From positions 1 through 64,000 of the forward strand of contig CAVXTD010000001.1 in NCBI GenBank assembly GCA_963764565.1: a stretch of DNA of 64,000 nucleotides, read 5' to 3'. The notes beneath the pieces are model-generated. The model did no database searches. It was not told the DNA's origin and saw only the letters and a program-made list of their open reading frames with translations. Source of the DNA: DATBLE01 sp963764565. Lineage in GTDB: Bacteria > Actinomycetota > Thermoleophilia > Gaiellales > Gaiellaceae. The position numbers and the translations under genes were made by a program. This document shows, in pieces, positions 40,156-52,316 of the stretch (position 1 is its first letter; the number at the start of each line of letters is the position of its first letter).

Positions 40156-40632
40156 ATGGCCGACGAGCAGCACACGTTCGAGGTCTCGCTCGTCACGCCG
40201 GACGGCTCGGCCTTCGACGGCGAGGCGGAGATGCTGATCGTCCCCGGTGCCGACGGGGAGATCGGCGTCCTCGCGCGCCATGCGCCTCTGGTCGCGATGC
40301 TGAAGGCGGGCTCGACGCGCGTGCACGTCAAGCGGGGTCAGGAGGTGCGCGAGTTCGCGACCGGTCCCGGCTTTTTCAAGGTCGAGCAGGATCGCGCGCT
40401 GGCACTGGTCGACGACGCCGTCGACGTCGGCGAGATCGACGTCGCGCGTGCGCAGGCGCAGCTCGAGGCCGCCCAGGCCGAGCTGGGACGCGTCGAGGCG
40501 GGGGAGTCCGACGCCGATCGCTGGCAGCTCGAGCAGCGAATCCGCCACGCGGAGAACCAGCTCGAGGTGGCATCGGGCGGCGACGGCGGCCCGATCCGGC
40601 CGCTTGTCTCGGCCGGCCCTGAGCACGCCTAG
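40156..40632 (+). CDS. atpC: ATP synthase F1 subunit epsilon
   Basis: A 158-residue regulatory subunit that can inhibit ATP hydrolysis. The N-terminal beta barrel (F-E-V-S-L-V-T-P-D-G-S-A-F-D-G-E, P-G-A-D-G-E-I-G-V-L-A-R-H-A-P-L-V-A) is followed by a long alpha-helical tail. The tail (A-Q-A-Q-L-E-A-A-Q-A-E-L-G-R-V-E) is extended compared with E. coli. The ATG is two bases after the atpD stop. Confidence 0.93.
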   Translation: MADEQHTFEVSLVTPDGSAFDGEAEMLIVPGADGEIGVLARHAPLVAMLKAGSTRVHVKRGQEVREFATGPGFFKVEQDRALALVDDAVDVGEIDVARAQAQLEAAQAELGRVEAGESDADRWQLEQRIRHAENQLEVASGGDGGPIRPLVSAGPEHA

Positions 40633-40654
40633 TAGCACGGGGAAACCCATCCAT

Positions 40655-40792
40655 CCGTTGGGCTCTCATTCCTCCCTTGCGGGGTAAGCTGAGACGGCCT
40701 GGAGAGCTTTGAACGGCAGCTTGGCGACCAGGGTAAAAAACGCCTAAAGAGCCCGCGAGCCGGCCGGCTCCCGACCTCTTAGGCGGGGAGTC
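40655..40792 (+). promoter_or_regulatory. Structured leader RNA before metH, candidate riboswitch-like element
   Basis: Three interlocking helices can be drawn: GCTCTC 40662-40667/GAGAGC 40702-40707, AAGCTG 40686-40691/CAGCTT 40717-40722 and CCTGG 40698-40702/CCAGG 40728-40732. The second and third form a pseudoknot. After A6 comes a long hairpin, CGCCTAA-GAG (40741-40751) with CTCTTAGGCG (40777-40786), that encloses GAGCCGGCCGGCTC. The ribosome-binding GGGGAG lies directly at its 3' foot, ten bases before the metH GTG. I could not match it to a riboswitch class I know. Confidence 0.5.
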
Positions 40793-40796
40793 CGAT

Positions 40797-44427
<3,631 letters not shown>

Positions 44428-44449
44428 CCGGCGTGCGATGATCTGCCCG

Positions 44450-45118
44450 TGAAGCTCGCCGCGTTGCTCGTTCGTTGCCCTCGCCCTGCTGGTGCCGGCC
44501 GCCCTGGCGGCGAACGGCGAGCCGCAGCACCAGTTCACGAAGGCCGACCAGGCGCGAGCCCGCGCTGCGTCGCTGCGCCAGTCCGACTTCGCCGCCGGCT
44601 GGAAGGCGAAGACGTCGAAGGACGACAGCGGGTCGAACCCGCGCTGCTCCATCTACAACCCCGACCAGTCCGACCTGATCGAGACCGGCAAGTACGACTC
44701 GCCCGACTTCACCCGCTCCGACGGCTCGTTCGTCTCGGTCTCGACCGGCGTCTTCAAGACGAGGGCGATGGCCCGAACCGCCTACGACCGCGTCGCGCGC
44801 CCGGAGCTTCCCGCCTGTTTCGGCGAGCTGTTCTTGAAGCAGATCAAGAAGCCGAGCTCGGCCCGGGTGACCTCCTCGGGGCCGCTCGGCTTCCCGAAGG
44901 CAGGCGATCGATCGAATGCCTACCGGTTGGCGGTCTCGGTCACGACGAAGGGGGTGACGCTGGCCGTGACGGTGGACATGGTTCTGTTCACCAAGGGCCG
45001 GATCGACGTGGCGCTGATCTTCTTCGGGATCGGCAAGCCGCTCCCCTCCTCGCTCGAGCAGCCGGCGGTCGGCGCGCGTCCTGTCGCGCGCCGGATAGTC
45101 ACTCTCGACGACACCTGA
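44450..45118 (+). CDS. Secreted protein of unknown function (frameshift in signal peptide)
   Basis: GTG 44450 starts V-K-L-A-A-L-L-V; after one surplus base near 44473 the signal sequence continues A-L-L-V-P-A-A-L-A-A-N-G. The mature part of about 195 residues contains S-D-F-A-A-G-W-K, C-S-I-Y-N-P-D-Q-S-D-L and T-R-A-M-A-R-T-A-Y-D-R-V. C-F-G-E-L-F and a strand-rich end follow. Two Cys could form one disulfide. The pattern resembles PknH-sensor-like or lipoprotein-type secreted domains, but I do not recognise the family. Confidence 0.65.
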
Positions 45119-45160
45119 ACCCGCAGTGGCGTCGGGTATCCTGAACTCCGTCGGCGCCTC

Positions 45161-47143
45161 GTGTTGGGGCGCCTCTCACTGTTTGCGGACGAAACGCGCT
45201 TGAAGACCACCCTGAAGCGAGGAGTCGGCCGGGGAGCTGTCCTCGACGGGAACGGCCACTCGGTGCTGCCTCCGGCCGCGCTGACGCCGATGACGCGCTA
45301 CCGGCAGCCGGAGCCACCGCAGCGTTCGGGGCTGCGGGTCGTCGGGCGGATCCTGCTCTGGATCGCGGCCGCCGTCACGATGCTGGCCGTCGCGCTCGTC
45401 GCCGGTATCTACCTCTGGTTCCACGAGAGCGTGGCCGCGGTCCAGGCGCACTCGAAGGACGTCAAGGAGGCGCGGAATCAGTTGGCAGCGCCGCTCCCAG
45501 GTCATGCCGCGATCGCCCTGGTGATCGGCTACGACCATCGCGCAAACGAGGCGGTGACCCAGCCGTCGCGCTCCGACACCGTGATGCTCCTGCGGACCGA
45601 TCCGAGGACCGGGACCGTGTCGATGATGTCGTTCCCACGCGACATGATCGTCAACGTCCACTGCCCGGGCCAGGCGGAGTTCGCTGCCAAGATCAACGCC
45701 GCCTACGCAACCTGCGGGGCGAAGGGAACGGTTCAGACCGTTCACGACCTGGTCGGGCTGCCGATCAACTACCTGATCACGGTCAACTTCCGCGGGTTCA
45801 AGCAGATCGTCAATCGCCTCGGCGGTGTCTGGATCGACGTCGACCACCGCTACTTCAACGACAACGCCGGGCTCAGCCCGACGTTCGGGTACGCGACGAT
45901 CAACCTCCAGCCCGGGTACAGGCTGCTCACCGGCGGGGCGGCGCTGGACTACGTCCGCTACCGGCACACCGACTCGGATTTCTTCCGCGTCGCCCGCCAG
46001 CAGCAGTTCGTGAAGGCGATGAAATACCAGTTCGCCCACAACTTCGGGGTGACGAAGATCCCCAAGATCATCGGGGCGCTGACGAAGAACATCGAGGTCG
46101 CCGCCGGCGGTGGCGGCAGCGTGTCAGGGCGGACGATTCTCAGCTACGCGCAGTTCGTGTACGACCTGAAGCCGGGCCACTTCTTCCAGACGCAGATCCA
46201 GGGTCTGACCGGCTATGCCGATCTGCGCACCGATCCCTCGAACATCCAGGCGGCTGTACAGGATTGGCTCAACCCGGACGTCGAGGCGGCAAAGACCGCA
46301 ACCAACGTCGCGCTCGGCCGCAAGGTGACGACCAAGACGCCCCCGGCCTCCCAGACCACGATCACGGTTCTGAACGGGAACGGCGTTCCCGGCTCGGCAG
46401 GGGATGCCGGCACTGCGCTTGCTCAGCGCGGGTACCACATCCTCCAGCCCCCTGCGAACGCGACCGGGAACGCGCCGAGCTTCGACTACTTCCATTCGAC
46501 CGTCTACTGGAACCCGCAGATCAAGCAGTCCGCGGCGGCCGCCAAGTCGGTGGCGAAGCTGTTCGCGCCCGCCGACGTGAAACGGGTGACCCGGGCGGTC
46601 GCACCGCTCGGGAACGGCGCGATGCTCGTTCTCGTCGTCGGCACCACGTTCAAGGGTTCGATCGCGCCCGCGCCGCCCCCGCGTGTGCCGACGACCCGCG
46701 AGCCCGCGCACGTGGTCTCGAATCCCTACGACACGTCGGGCCCGCTGTCCGCCGCTCAGAGCAAGGTCGGGTTCAAGCTCTACGTGCCGTCGGTGATCGA
46801 GAGCTCCTCGGCTCCCGACCGGGTCAAGCCGCAGTACGCCTATCGCATCGAGGACAAGCACAAGGCGGTTCGGCTCGTCTTCCGGACGGCCGGCGGCGCC
46901 TACTGGGGTATCCAGGAGACCGATTGGGAGGACGCACCGGTGCTCGGCGACCGCAGCTTCCGCCACGTGCTCGGCGGGCGGACCTACGACTTCTACTACA
47001 ACGGGGCGAAGCTGCACATGATCGTGCTCCGAGCCGACGGGGCGACGTACTGGGTCGTCAACTCGATCCTCGACGCGGTCTCCAACGAGACGATGATCGC
47101 GATCGCCAAGGGGCTGAAACCCCTGGCCCCGGCGAAAAAGTAA
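45161..47143 (+). CDS. LytR-CpsA-Psr (LCP) family cell-wall ligase with LytR_C domain
   Basis: Membrane-anchored transferase that attaches polymers from polyprenyl-phosphate carriers to peptidoglycan. 660 residues: a cytoplasmic start, one span near 65-90 (I-L-L-W-I-A-A-A-V-T-M-L-A-V), then the LCP core. The core shows S-R-S-D-T-V-M-L-L-R, S-F-P-R-D-M with the Arg contacting phosphate, N-A-A-Y-A and D-Y-V-R-Y-R-H-T-D-S-D-F-F-R-V-A-R-Q-Q. A LytR_C segment follows (T-I-T-V-L-N-G-N-G-V-P-G-S-A) and then an additional C-terminal domain of about 140 residues. TATCCT lies 18 bases before GTG 45161. The neighbouring sugar-nucleotide genes fit a role in surface polymer attachment. Confidence 0.9.
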   Translation: MLGRLSLFADETRLKTTLKRGVGRGAVLDGNGHSVLPPAALTPMTRYRQPEPPQRSGLRVVGRILLWIAAAVTMLAVALVAGIYLWFHESVAAVQAHSKDVKEARNQLAAPLPGHAAIALVIGYDHRANEAVTQPSRSDTVMLLRTDPRTGTVSMMSFPRDMIVNVHCPGQAEFAAKINAAYATCGAKGTVQTVHDLVGLPINYLITVNFRGFKQIVNRLGGVWIDVDHRYFNDNAGLSPTFGYATINLQPGYRLLTGGAALDYVRYRHTDSDFFRVARQQQFVKAMKYQFAHNFGVTKIPKIIGALTKNIEVAAGGGGSVSGRTILSYAQFVYDLKPGHFFQTQIQGLTGYADLRTDPSNIQAAVQDWLNPDVEAAKTATNVALGRKVTTKTPPASQTTITVLNGNGVPGSAGDAGTALAQRGYHILQPPANATGNAPSFDYFHSTVYWNPQIKQSAAAAKSVAKLFAPADVKRVTRAVAPLGNGAMLVLVVGTTFKGSIAPAPPPRVPTTREPAHVVSNPYDTSGPLSAAQSKVGFKLYVPSVIESSSAPDRVKPQYAYRIEDKHKAVRLVFRTAGGAYWGIQETDWEDAPVLGDRSFRHVLGGRTYDFYYNGAKLHMIVLRADGATYWVVNSILDAVSNETMIAIAKGLKPLAPAKK

Positions 47144-47154
47144 CCTTCGCGGCC

Positions 47155-48489
47155 ATGGCACGGATCACATTCTTCGGCGCCGGGTACGCCGGCCTCGTCA
47201 GCGGGGCGTGCCTCGCCGACCTCGGGCACACGGTCGTCATCCGCGATGTCGTTCCGGAGCGTGTCGATGCGCTTCGCAGCGGGAAGATCCCGTTCTACGA
47301 GCCGGGGCTCGAGGCGCTGATCGCGAGGAACGCCGACCGGCTGAGCTTCTCGCTTTCGATGGAGGAGGCGATCGAGGGCAGCGAGTTTCTCTTCGTCTGC
47401 GTCGGCACGCCGCCGACGCCGTCCGGCGACGCGAACCTGTCGGCGGTCTGGTCGGTGATCCACGAGCTGCCGGCCGGCCTCGACGGGGTGGTGCTCGTGA
47501 TGAAGAGCACCGTGCCTGTCGGCACCGGCGAGAAGGTGCGCGCCGAGCTCGATCGCCGGGGCCTGGAGCAGGTCGGGTATGCCTCCTGCCCGGAGTTCCT
47601 GGCCGAGGGCACCGCAGTACGTGACTTCATGGAGGCCGACCGGGTCGTGGTGGGCTCGTTCGAAGACTCCCACGGAGACGCGGTCGAGGCGTTGCACGAG
47701 AAGCTGGGAGCCGAGGTCGCGAGGATGGACGTTCCGTCGGCGGAGATGGTCAAGCTGGCGGCGAACGCGTATCTCGCTACCCGGATCAGCTTCATCAACG
47801 AGATCGCGAACGTCTGCGAGCTGGTCGGGGCGGACGTCGAAGACGTCGCGCGCGGCATGGGACTCGACCGGAGAATCGGCACCCACTACTTGCGCGCCGG
47901 GCTTGGCTACGGGGGTTCCTGCTATCCAAAAGACATTTCGTTCCTCAAGCTGCTCGCCGGTAACTCCGGGTACCACTTCCATCTCGTCTCGTCGGTGATG
48001 GAGGTGAACGAGCTCCAGATGCGGCGGCCGGTGGCGAAGGTGCAGAAGCACCTCGGGACGCTCCGGGGCAAGCGCATCGCGCTCCTCGGGCTTGCCTTCA
48101 AGCCGGACACCGACGACATGCGGGAGGCGCCGAGCATCGTCCTGGCGGCGCGGTTCCTGGCGGAGGGGGCAGAGGTGGTCGCGTGGGACCCGGTCGCCGA
48201 TGCGCACGGAATCCTCGCGGGCGCGGAGATCGTGGACTCTGTCGCCGAAGCTGTTCGGGACGCCGACGCCGCAGTGATCGTCACCGAATGGCCGGAGTTG
48301 CGCGATCTGCCCTGGGGTGAGCTGCGCGCGACCATGCGAACGCCGCTTGTCGTCGACGGGCGCAACCATCTCGACGGCGCCACCATGCGCGCTCACGGCT
48401 ACGTCTACGAGGCGATGGGGCGGGCGACCTCGCCCTCCGCTGCGCCGGCGGAGACGCCCGAGCCCGAGCTGAAGCTTCCAAGCGCGTAG
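47155..48489 (+). CDS. UDP-glucose 6-dehydrogenase
   Basis: Oxidises UDP-glucose to UDP-glucuronate with two NAD+, giving acidic sugar donors for capsule or cell-wall polymers. 444 residues. G-A-G-Y-A-G is the Rossmann motif at 8-13, with C-V-G-T-P-P-T-P, S-T-V-P-V-G-T-G and C-P-E-F-L-A-E-G-T-A following. The catalytic Cys is in G-G-S-C-Y-P-K-D near 257-264, and A-F-K-P-D-T-D-D-M-R-E-A completes the set. The tail S-A-A-P-A-E-T-P-E-P-E is a disordered extension. The stop overlaps the next GTG (TAGTG), so translation is coupled. GDP-mannose dehydrogenase is the alternative, but the motifs favour the UDP-glucose enzyme. Confidence 0.9.
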   Translation: MARITFFGAGYAGLVSGACLADLGHTVVIRDVVPERVDALRSGKIPFYEPGLEALIARNADRLSFSLSMEEAIEGSEFLFVCVGTPPTPSGDANLSAVWSVIHELPAGLDGVVLVMKSTVPVGTGEKVRAELDRRGLEQVGYASCPEFLAEGTAVRDFMEADRVVVGSFEDSHGDAVEALHEKLGAEVARMDVPSAEMVKLAANAYLATRISFINEIANVCELVGADVEDVARGMGLDRRIGTHYLRAGLGYGGSCYPKDISFLKLLAGNSGYHFHLVSSVMEVNELQMRRPVAKVQKHLGTLRGKRIALLGLAFKPDTDDMREAPSIVLAARFLAEGAEVVAWDPVADAHGILAGAEIVDSVAEAVRDADAAVIVTEWPELRDLPWGELRATMRTPLVVDGRNHLDGATMRAHGYVYEAMGRATSPSAAPAETPEPELKLPSA

Positions 48490-49292
48490 TGGAGGCGATC
48501 ATCCTGGCCGGCGGCAAGGCCGAGCGCCTCGGTGACGCCGCGGGCGGCCGCCCGAAGTCGCTGGTCGAGATCGCGGACAAGCCGCTGGCCGCGTACCAGG
48601 TCGGTCGCCTGGCCCGCGCGGGCGTCGCCCGGGTGATCGTCTCGTGTGCCGCAGGGCAGGGCGAGCTGTTCATCCGGCAGCTGTCCGGCCTCGGTCCGGA
48701 GATCGTCTGCGCCGAGGAGCCGGAACGCCTCGGCCGTGGAGGCGGGATCAAGTTCGCGGCGAGGCAGCGCACCGAGGACGGGGACGTCTACGCGCTGAAC
48801 GGCGACGAGCTCGTCGACGTCGACTTCGCGGCGCTTCTCGCCCTGCACCGTGAGACGGCGGCCGCGGCGACCGTCACCGTTGCTCGGCCCGCCTCGCCGT
48901 TCGGCGTCGTCGAGCTCGGCGACGGGGATGTCGTCACGGGTTTCAGCGAAGGCGGCAGAATTCCGTATTGGGTCAACTGCGGTGTCTACGTCCTGTCCAC
49001 CGAGGCGATCGAGCGCTTCCCCGACCGTGGCGACCACGAGTCGACCACCTTCCCCGAGCTCGCCGCCGAGGGACGCCTCCGCGGCTACCGCCACGAAGGA
49101 CTATGGCTGACCGTGAACACGCCGAAGGAGCTGCGGCGCGCGCAGGAGCACGTCTCCGCCCACCCGGAGTGGCTTGCGAGGCATAGGATCGGCCGGCGAT
49201 GCACCGGGATCTCTCCTCACCGAACCTGCGCGGCATCGACCACTTCGCCTTCGATCCGCGGAAGGTCGAGAAGCCGTGGGGTTGGGAGCTGA
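48489..49292 (+). CDS. Sugar-1-phosphate nucleotidyltransferase
   Basis: Makes an NDP-sugar from sugar-1-phosphate. The start I-I-L-A-G-G-K-A-E-R-L-G with downstream R-P-K-S-L-V is the glycosyltransferase-A-like nucleotide loop. L-N-G-D-E-L-V-D-V-D gives the metal-binding Asp, and S-P-F-G-V-V-E-L and Y-W-V-N-C-G-V-Y-V-L-S follow. Similar proteins make GDP- or ADP-heptose or GDP-mannose; the base is not predictable. Family sequence ends near W-L-A-R-H (about 49185), and the frame then overlaps the next gene by 94 bases without similarity. A one-base shift would stop it at TAG 49184, so the true end is probably there. Confidence 0.82.
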   Translation: MEAIILAGGKAERLGDAAGGRPKSLVEIADKPLAAYQVGRLARAGVARVIVSCAAGQGELFIRQLSGLGPEIVCAEEPERLGRGGGIKFAARQRTEDGDVYALNGDELVDVDFAALLALHRETAAAATVTVARPASPFGVVELGDGDVVTGFSEGGRIPYWVNCGVYVLSTEAIERFPDRGDHESTTFPELAAEGRLRGYRHEGLWLTVNTPKELRRAQEHVSAHPEWLARHRIGRRCTGISPHRTCAASTTSPSIRGRSRSRGVGS

Positions 49293-49615
49293 TCTGGGCG
49301 CTGACCGACGCCTACGCGGGGAAGATCCTGTTCGTCGCCGCGGGCGAGTCGCTCAGCCTCCAGTTCCACAACGTCAAGGACGAGTCCTGGTACGTGCTCG
49401 AGGGACGGGCGAAGCTGGAGCTGGGCAGAGCGGGGGAGGCGATCCTCGACGAGGTGGTGATCGCAGCGGGGGAAGCGTTCCACTTCCCGCCGGGCACGGT
49501 GCACCGCGTCACCGCTCTGGAGGACACGCGCGTCCTCGAGGTCTCGACCGCGCACCTCGACGACGTCGTCCGGCTCGAAGACCGGTACGGGCGGGAGGGT
49601 ACGAGCGAACCTTGA
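49199..49615 (+). CDS. Cupin-domain protein, mannose-6-phosphate isomerase type
   Basis: 138 residues forming one cupin barrel. L-F-V-A-A-G-E-S-L-S-L-Q-F-H, then W-Y-V-L-E-G-R-A-K-L-E-L, G-E-A-F-H-F-P-P-G-T-V-H-R and L-E-V-S-T-A-H-L-D-D-V-V-R-L. This set matches the type II mannose-6-phosphate isomerase or mannose-1-phosphate guanylyltransferase C-terminal cupin, and it follows the nucleotidyltransferase gene. The isomerase role is inference. TAGGAT lies nine bases before ATG 49199. Confidence 0.82.
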   Translation: MHRDLSSPNLRGIDHFAFDPRKVEKPWGWELIWALTDAYAGKILFVAAGESLSLQFHNVKDESWYVLEGRAKLELGRAGEAILDEVVIAAGEAFHFPPGTVHRVTALEDTRVLEVSTAHLDDVVRLEDRYGREGTSEP

Positions 49616-49634
49616 CATAGTTGTGGTAAGGTTC
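49607..49634. promoter_or_regulatory. Operator with 7-base inverted repeat over the merR promoter
   Basis: GAACCTT (49607-49613) and AAGGTTC (49628-49634) are perfect inverted repeats separated by 14 bases. The right half contains TAAGGT (49627-49632), a -10 box seven bases before the regulator ATG. A TTGACA also lies inside (49612-49617). The geometry fits self-control by a dimeric MerR protein. Confidence 0.6.
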
Positions 49635-49639
49635 TGCCG

Positions 49640-49957
49640 ATGGAATTGACCGTGGGCGCTGCGGCGCGGCAGACGGGCTGGTCGGCCCGGATGCTTCGCT
49701 ACCTGGAGGAGACCGAGCTCGTCGTGCCGCCACGGCGCGAGAGCGGCTACCGTCTCTACGGTACGCGTGAGCTGAACCAGCTGCGCTCGCTGCGCGAGCT
49801 CAGGCGGGTGTTCGGCGTGGAGTTGAGCGAGCTCGCGTTCGCGTCTCGTCTGCGGCGCGAGCCCGGCCTGCGCGACGCGGTGCACACGTGGCTGGCCGGC
49901 GGCGACGGCGCGCTCGAGTGGGAGCAGCGTAAGCACGAGCGGCTCCTGGCCGCCTAA
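49640..49957 (+). CDS. MerR-family transcriptional regulator
   Basis: 105 residues. The winged-helix start L-T-V-G-A-A-A-R-Q-T-G-W-S-A-R-M-L-R-Y-L-E is a MerR DNA-binding domain, with S-G-Y-R-L-Y-G in the wing. A short coiled-coil region follows instead of a large effector domain, so the ligand is unknown. It lies 28 bases before ahcY and appears co-transcribed, so it may control the methyl cycle. It probably binds the inverted repeat in front of its own gene. Confidence 0.85.
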   Translation: MELTVGAAARQTGWSARMLRYLEETELVVPPRRESGYRLYGTRELNQLRSLRELRRVFGVELSELAFASRLRREPGLRDAVHTWLAGGDGALEWEQRKHERLLAA

Positions 49958-49985
49958 TCGACAGAGAACCGACAGAGAGGATCCG

Positions 49986-51254
49986 ATGGCGACGACAAAG
50001 CGATTCGACGTAAAGGACATGGCGCTTGCGCCCGAGGGGGTGCGGCGTATCCAGTGGGCCGACCGGCAGATGCCGGTGCTGGCCGCGATCAGGGAGCGCT
50101 TCGAGGCCGAGAAGCCGCTGAGCGGCTACCGGGTGTCGGCATGCCTGCACGTGACGACGGAGACCGCGAACCTGGCGCGGACGCTGAAGGCCGGGGGCGC
50201 GGACGTCGTGCTGTGCGCGTCGAACCCGCTGTCCACCCAGGACGACGTCGCTGCGGCGCTCGTCGACGAGTACGACATCGCCACGTTCGCGATCAAGGGC
50301 GAGGACAACGAGAGCTACTACGCGCACATCGAGGCGGCCGTCGACCACAAGCCGCACCTGACGATGGACGACGGCGCCGACGTGATCGGCGTGCTCCACT
50401 CCGCGCGGCGCGAGCAGCTGGGCGACATCATCGCCGGCACCGAGGAGACGACCACCGGCGTGATCCGGCTGAAGGCGCTGGAGGCCGACGGCAAGCTCGG
50501 CTTCCCGATCATCGCCGTGAACGAGGCGAAGACGAAGCACCTGTTCGACAACCGGTACGGCACCGGCCAGTCGACGATCGACGGAATCATCCGCGCGACC
50601 AACGTCCTGCTCGCCGGCAAGCGGTTCGTCGTCGGCGGCTACGGCTGGGTCGGGCGCGGTGTCGCGTCGCGGGCCCGCGGGATGGGCGCGCTCGTGATCG
50701 TCACCGAGGTCGATCCGATGCGTGCCCTCGAGGCCGTGATGGACGGGTTCGAGGTGATGACGATGGAGCGGGCCGCCGAGATCGGCGACATCTTCTGCAC
50801 CGCGACCGGCGACAAGGGCGTGATCACCGCCGAGCACATGCGGCGGATGAAGGACGGCTCGATCCTCTCGAATACCGGCCACTTCGACGTCGAGATCGAC
50901 AAGGGCGGCCTGCGCAACCTGGCCGTCGACACCCGCCACGCCCGCGAGTTCGTCGAGGAGTTCACGATGGAGGACGGGAGGCGCCTGTACCTGGTCGCCG
51001 AGGGCCGGCTCGTCAACCTGAGCGCCGCCGAGGGGCATCCGGCGCTCGTGATGGACATGTCGTTCGCGAACCAGGCGCTCGGGGCCGAGTACGCGGTCCA
51101 GAACGCCGCGAAGCTCGAGCGGAAGGTGTACCCGGTGCCGGACGAGATCGACCGCGAGATCGCGCGACTCAAGCTCGCGACGATGGGAATCGACATCGAC
51201 CAGCTCACCGAGGAGCAGGCCAAGTACCTCGCCAGCTGGGACGAGGGCACGTAG
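49986..51254 (+). CDS. ahcY: Adenosylhomocysteinase
   Basis: Hydrolyses S-adenosylhomocysteine to adenosine and homocysteine, removing the product that inhibits methylases. 422 residues of the short type without the insertion seen in mycobacterial enzymes. H-V-T-T-E-T-A-N-L-A near 51-60, N-P-L-S-T-Q-D-D, D-D-G-A-D and the NAD motif G-Y-G-W-V-G-R-G near 219-226 are intact. S-N-T-G-H-F-D-V-E-I with the substrate-gating His and the C-terminal K-Y (A-K-Y-L-A-S-W) that reaches the partner's NAD also remain. AGAGAGGATCC precedes the ATG. Together with metH upstream it covers methyl-cycle regeneration. Confidence 0.97.
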   Translation: MATTKRFDVKDMALAPEGVRRIQWADRQMPVLAAIRERFEAEKPLSGYRVSACLHVTTETANLARTLKAGGADVVLCASNPLSTQDDVAAALVDEYDIATFAIKGEDNESYYAHIEAAVDHKPHLTMDDGADVIGVLHSARREQLGDIIAGTEETTTGVIRLKALEADGKLGFPIIAVNEAKTKHLFDNRYGTGQSTIDGIIRATNVLLAGKRFVVGGYGWVGRGVASRARGMGALVIVTEVDPMRALEAVMDGFEVMTMERAAEIGDIFCTATGDKGVITAEHMRRMKDGSILSNTGHFDVEIDKGGLRNLAVDTRHAREFVEEFTMEDGRRLYLVAEGRLVNLSAAEGHPALVMDMSFANQALGAEYAVQNAAKLERKVYPVPDEIDREIARLKLATMGIDIDQLTEEQAKYLASWDEGT

Positions 51255-51268
51255 CCGGGTCTTGGAAC

Positions 51269-51335
51269 CAGTGTCTGACCCCTCCGGGGTCAGACACTGC
51301 TGTTGAAGCGGCCCGGCAACGCCGGGCCGCGCGTG
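51269..51335 (+). terminator. Two hairpins after ahcY
   Basis: First hairpin: CAGTGTCTGACCCC (51269-51282) and GGGGTCAGACACTG (51286-51299) form a perfect 14-base-pair stem with three-base loop but no T-run. Second: GCGGCCCGGC (51308-51317) and GCCGGGCCGC (51321-51330), followed by GCGTGTTT. The second could end ahcY transcription. The first shares CAGTGTCTGAC with bases 59-69 near the window start. Confidence 0.6.
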
Positions 51336-51358
51336 TTTCCGCGCCCTAGACTCCCCAC

Positions 51359-52316
51359 ATGCTCGAGCCAGAGAGGATCATTCGCCTCGAGGACGACCGC
51401 GTCGTCCTCCTCGACCAGCGGCGCCTGCCCGGCGAGGAGGTCGACCTCGTCTGCCGCTCGGCCGAAGAGGTCGCCGAGGCGATCCGGACGCTCGCCGTGC
51501 GCGGGGCTCCGGCGATCGGGATCGCCGCCGCCTACGGCTACGCGCTGGCAGTACGGACCGGGGAGGACCTCGATGCGGCCGTGGCGACGCTGGCCGGCGT
51601 CGCGCCCGACCGCGGTCAACCTGGCCTGGGCGCTCGCCGAGATGCAGCGCTGGGACGGCGATCCCGCCGAGCGTGCCCGCCAGATCCACCGCGACGAGGT
51701 CGAGCGCTGCCGCGCGATGGCCGGGCACGCTGCGGGGTTGCTCGGGCCCGGCACGCGCGCGCTTACCCACTGCAACGCAGGCGGGCTCGCGACCGGGGGC
51801 TACGGGTCCGCGGTCGGCGCGCTGCTCGCAGCCTGGGAGCGGGGTCTGCTCGCCCACGTCCTGGTCGACGAGACCCGGCCGCTGCTCCAGGGAGCGCGGC
51901 TGACCGCCTGGGAGCTCGAAACCGCCGGAATCCCGCACGCGGTGATCGCCGACTCGGCCGCCGGCCTGATGATGGCCCGCGGCGAGGTCGACGCCGTCTT
52001 CACCGGCGCCGACCGGATCGCCGCCAACGGCGACACCGCGAACAAGATCGGGACGTACTCGCTGGGGGTGCTGGCCGCGCACCACGGGATCCCGCTCTAC
52101 GTCGTCGCTCCGACCTCGACCGTCGATCTTGCGACGCCGACCGGAGCGGAGATCCCGATCGAGGAACGCTCGGGCGACGAGGTGACTCCGCGGTTCGCGG
52201 CGCGCAATCCCGCCTTCGACGTCACGCCGGCCGACTTGATCGCCGCGATCGTCACCGAGCAGGGCGTGCACCGGGCGCCGTACACGGAGTCTCTCGCCGC
52301 GGCGGTGGTCGGATGA
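51359..52316 (+). CDS. mtnA: S-methyl-5-thioribose-1-phosphate isomerase (one frameshift)
   Basis: Methionine-salvage enzyme converting methylthioribose-1-phosphate to the ribulose form. About 319 residues. T-L-A-V-R-G-A-P-A-I-G-I-A-A-A-Y, T-H-C-N-A-G-G-L-A-T-G-G-Y-G-S-A with the active-site Cys, D-E-T-R-P-L-L-Q-G-A-R-L-T-A and F-T-G-A-D-R-I-A-A-N-G-D-T-A-N-K-I-G-T with the catalytic Asp appear in order. The frame breaks near 51612 in G-V-A-P-T-A-V-N-L-A-W-A (one surplus G). TAGACT lies six bases before ATG 51359. Its stop overlaps the next ATG (ATGA). Confidence 0.93.

Noticed and set aside
40681..40730. TPP riboswitch before metH (CTGAGA and GAAC blocks present)
   Set aside because: The spacing and partner GGGGTGC/ACCC elements do not fit, and the downstream gene is not for thiamine.
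40735..40790. Minus-strand intrinsic terminator (hairpin plus T6)
   Set aside because: It would suit an antisense transcript, but no minus-strand gene lies upstream of it. The A6 and hairpin are better read as part of the metH leader.
49958..49985. SAH riboswitch before ahcY
   Set aside because: Only 28 bases separate merR and ahcY, too few for the aptamer.
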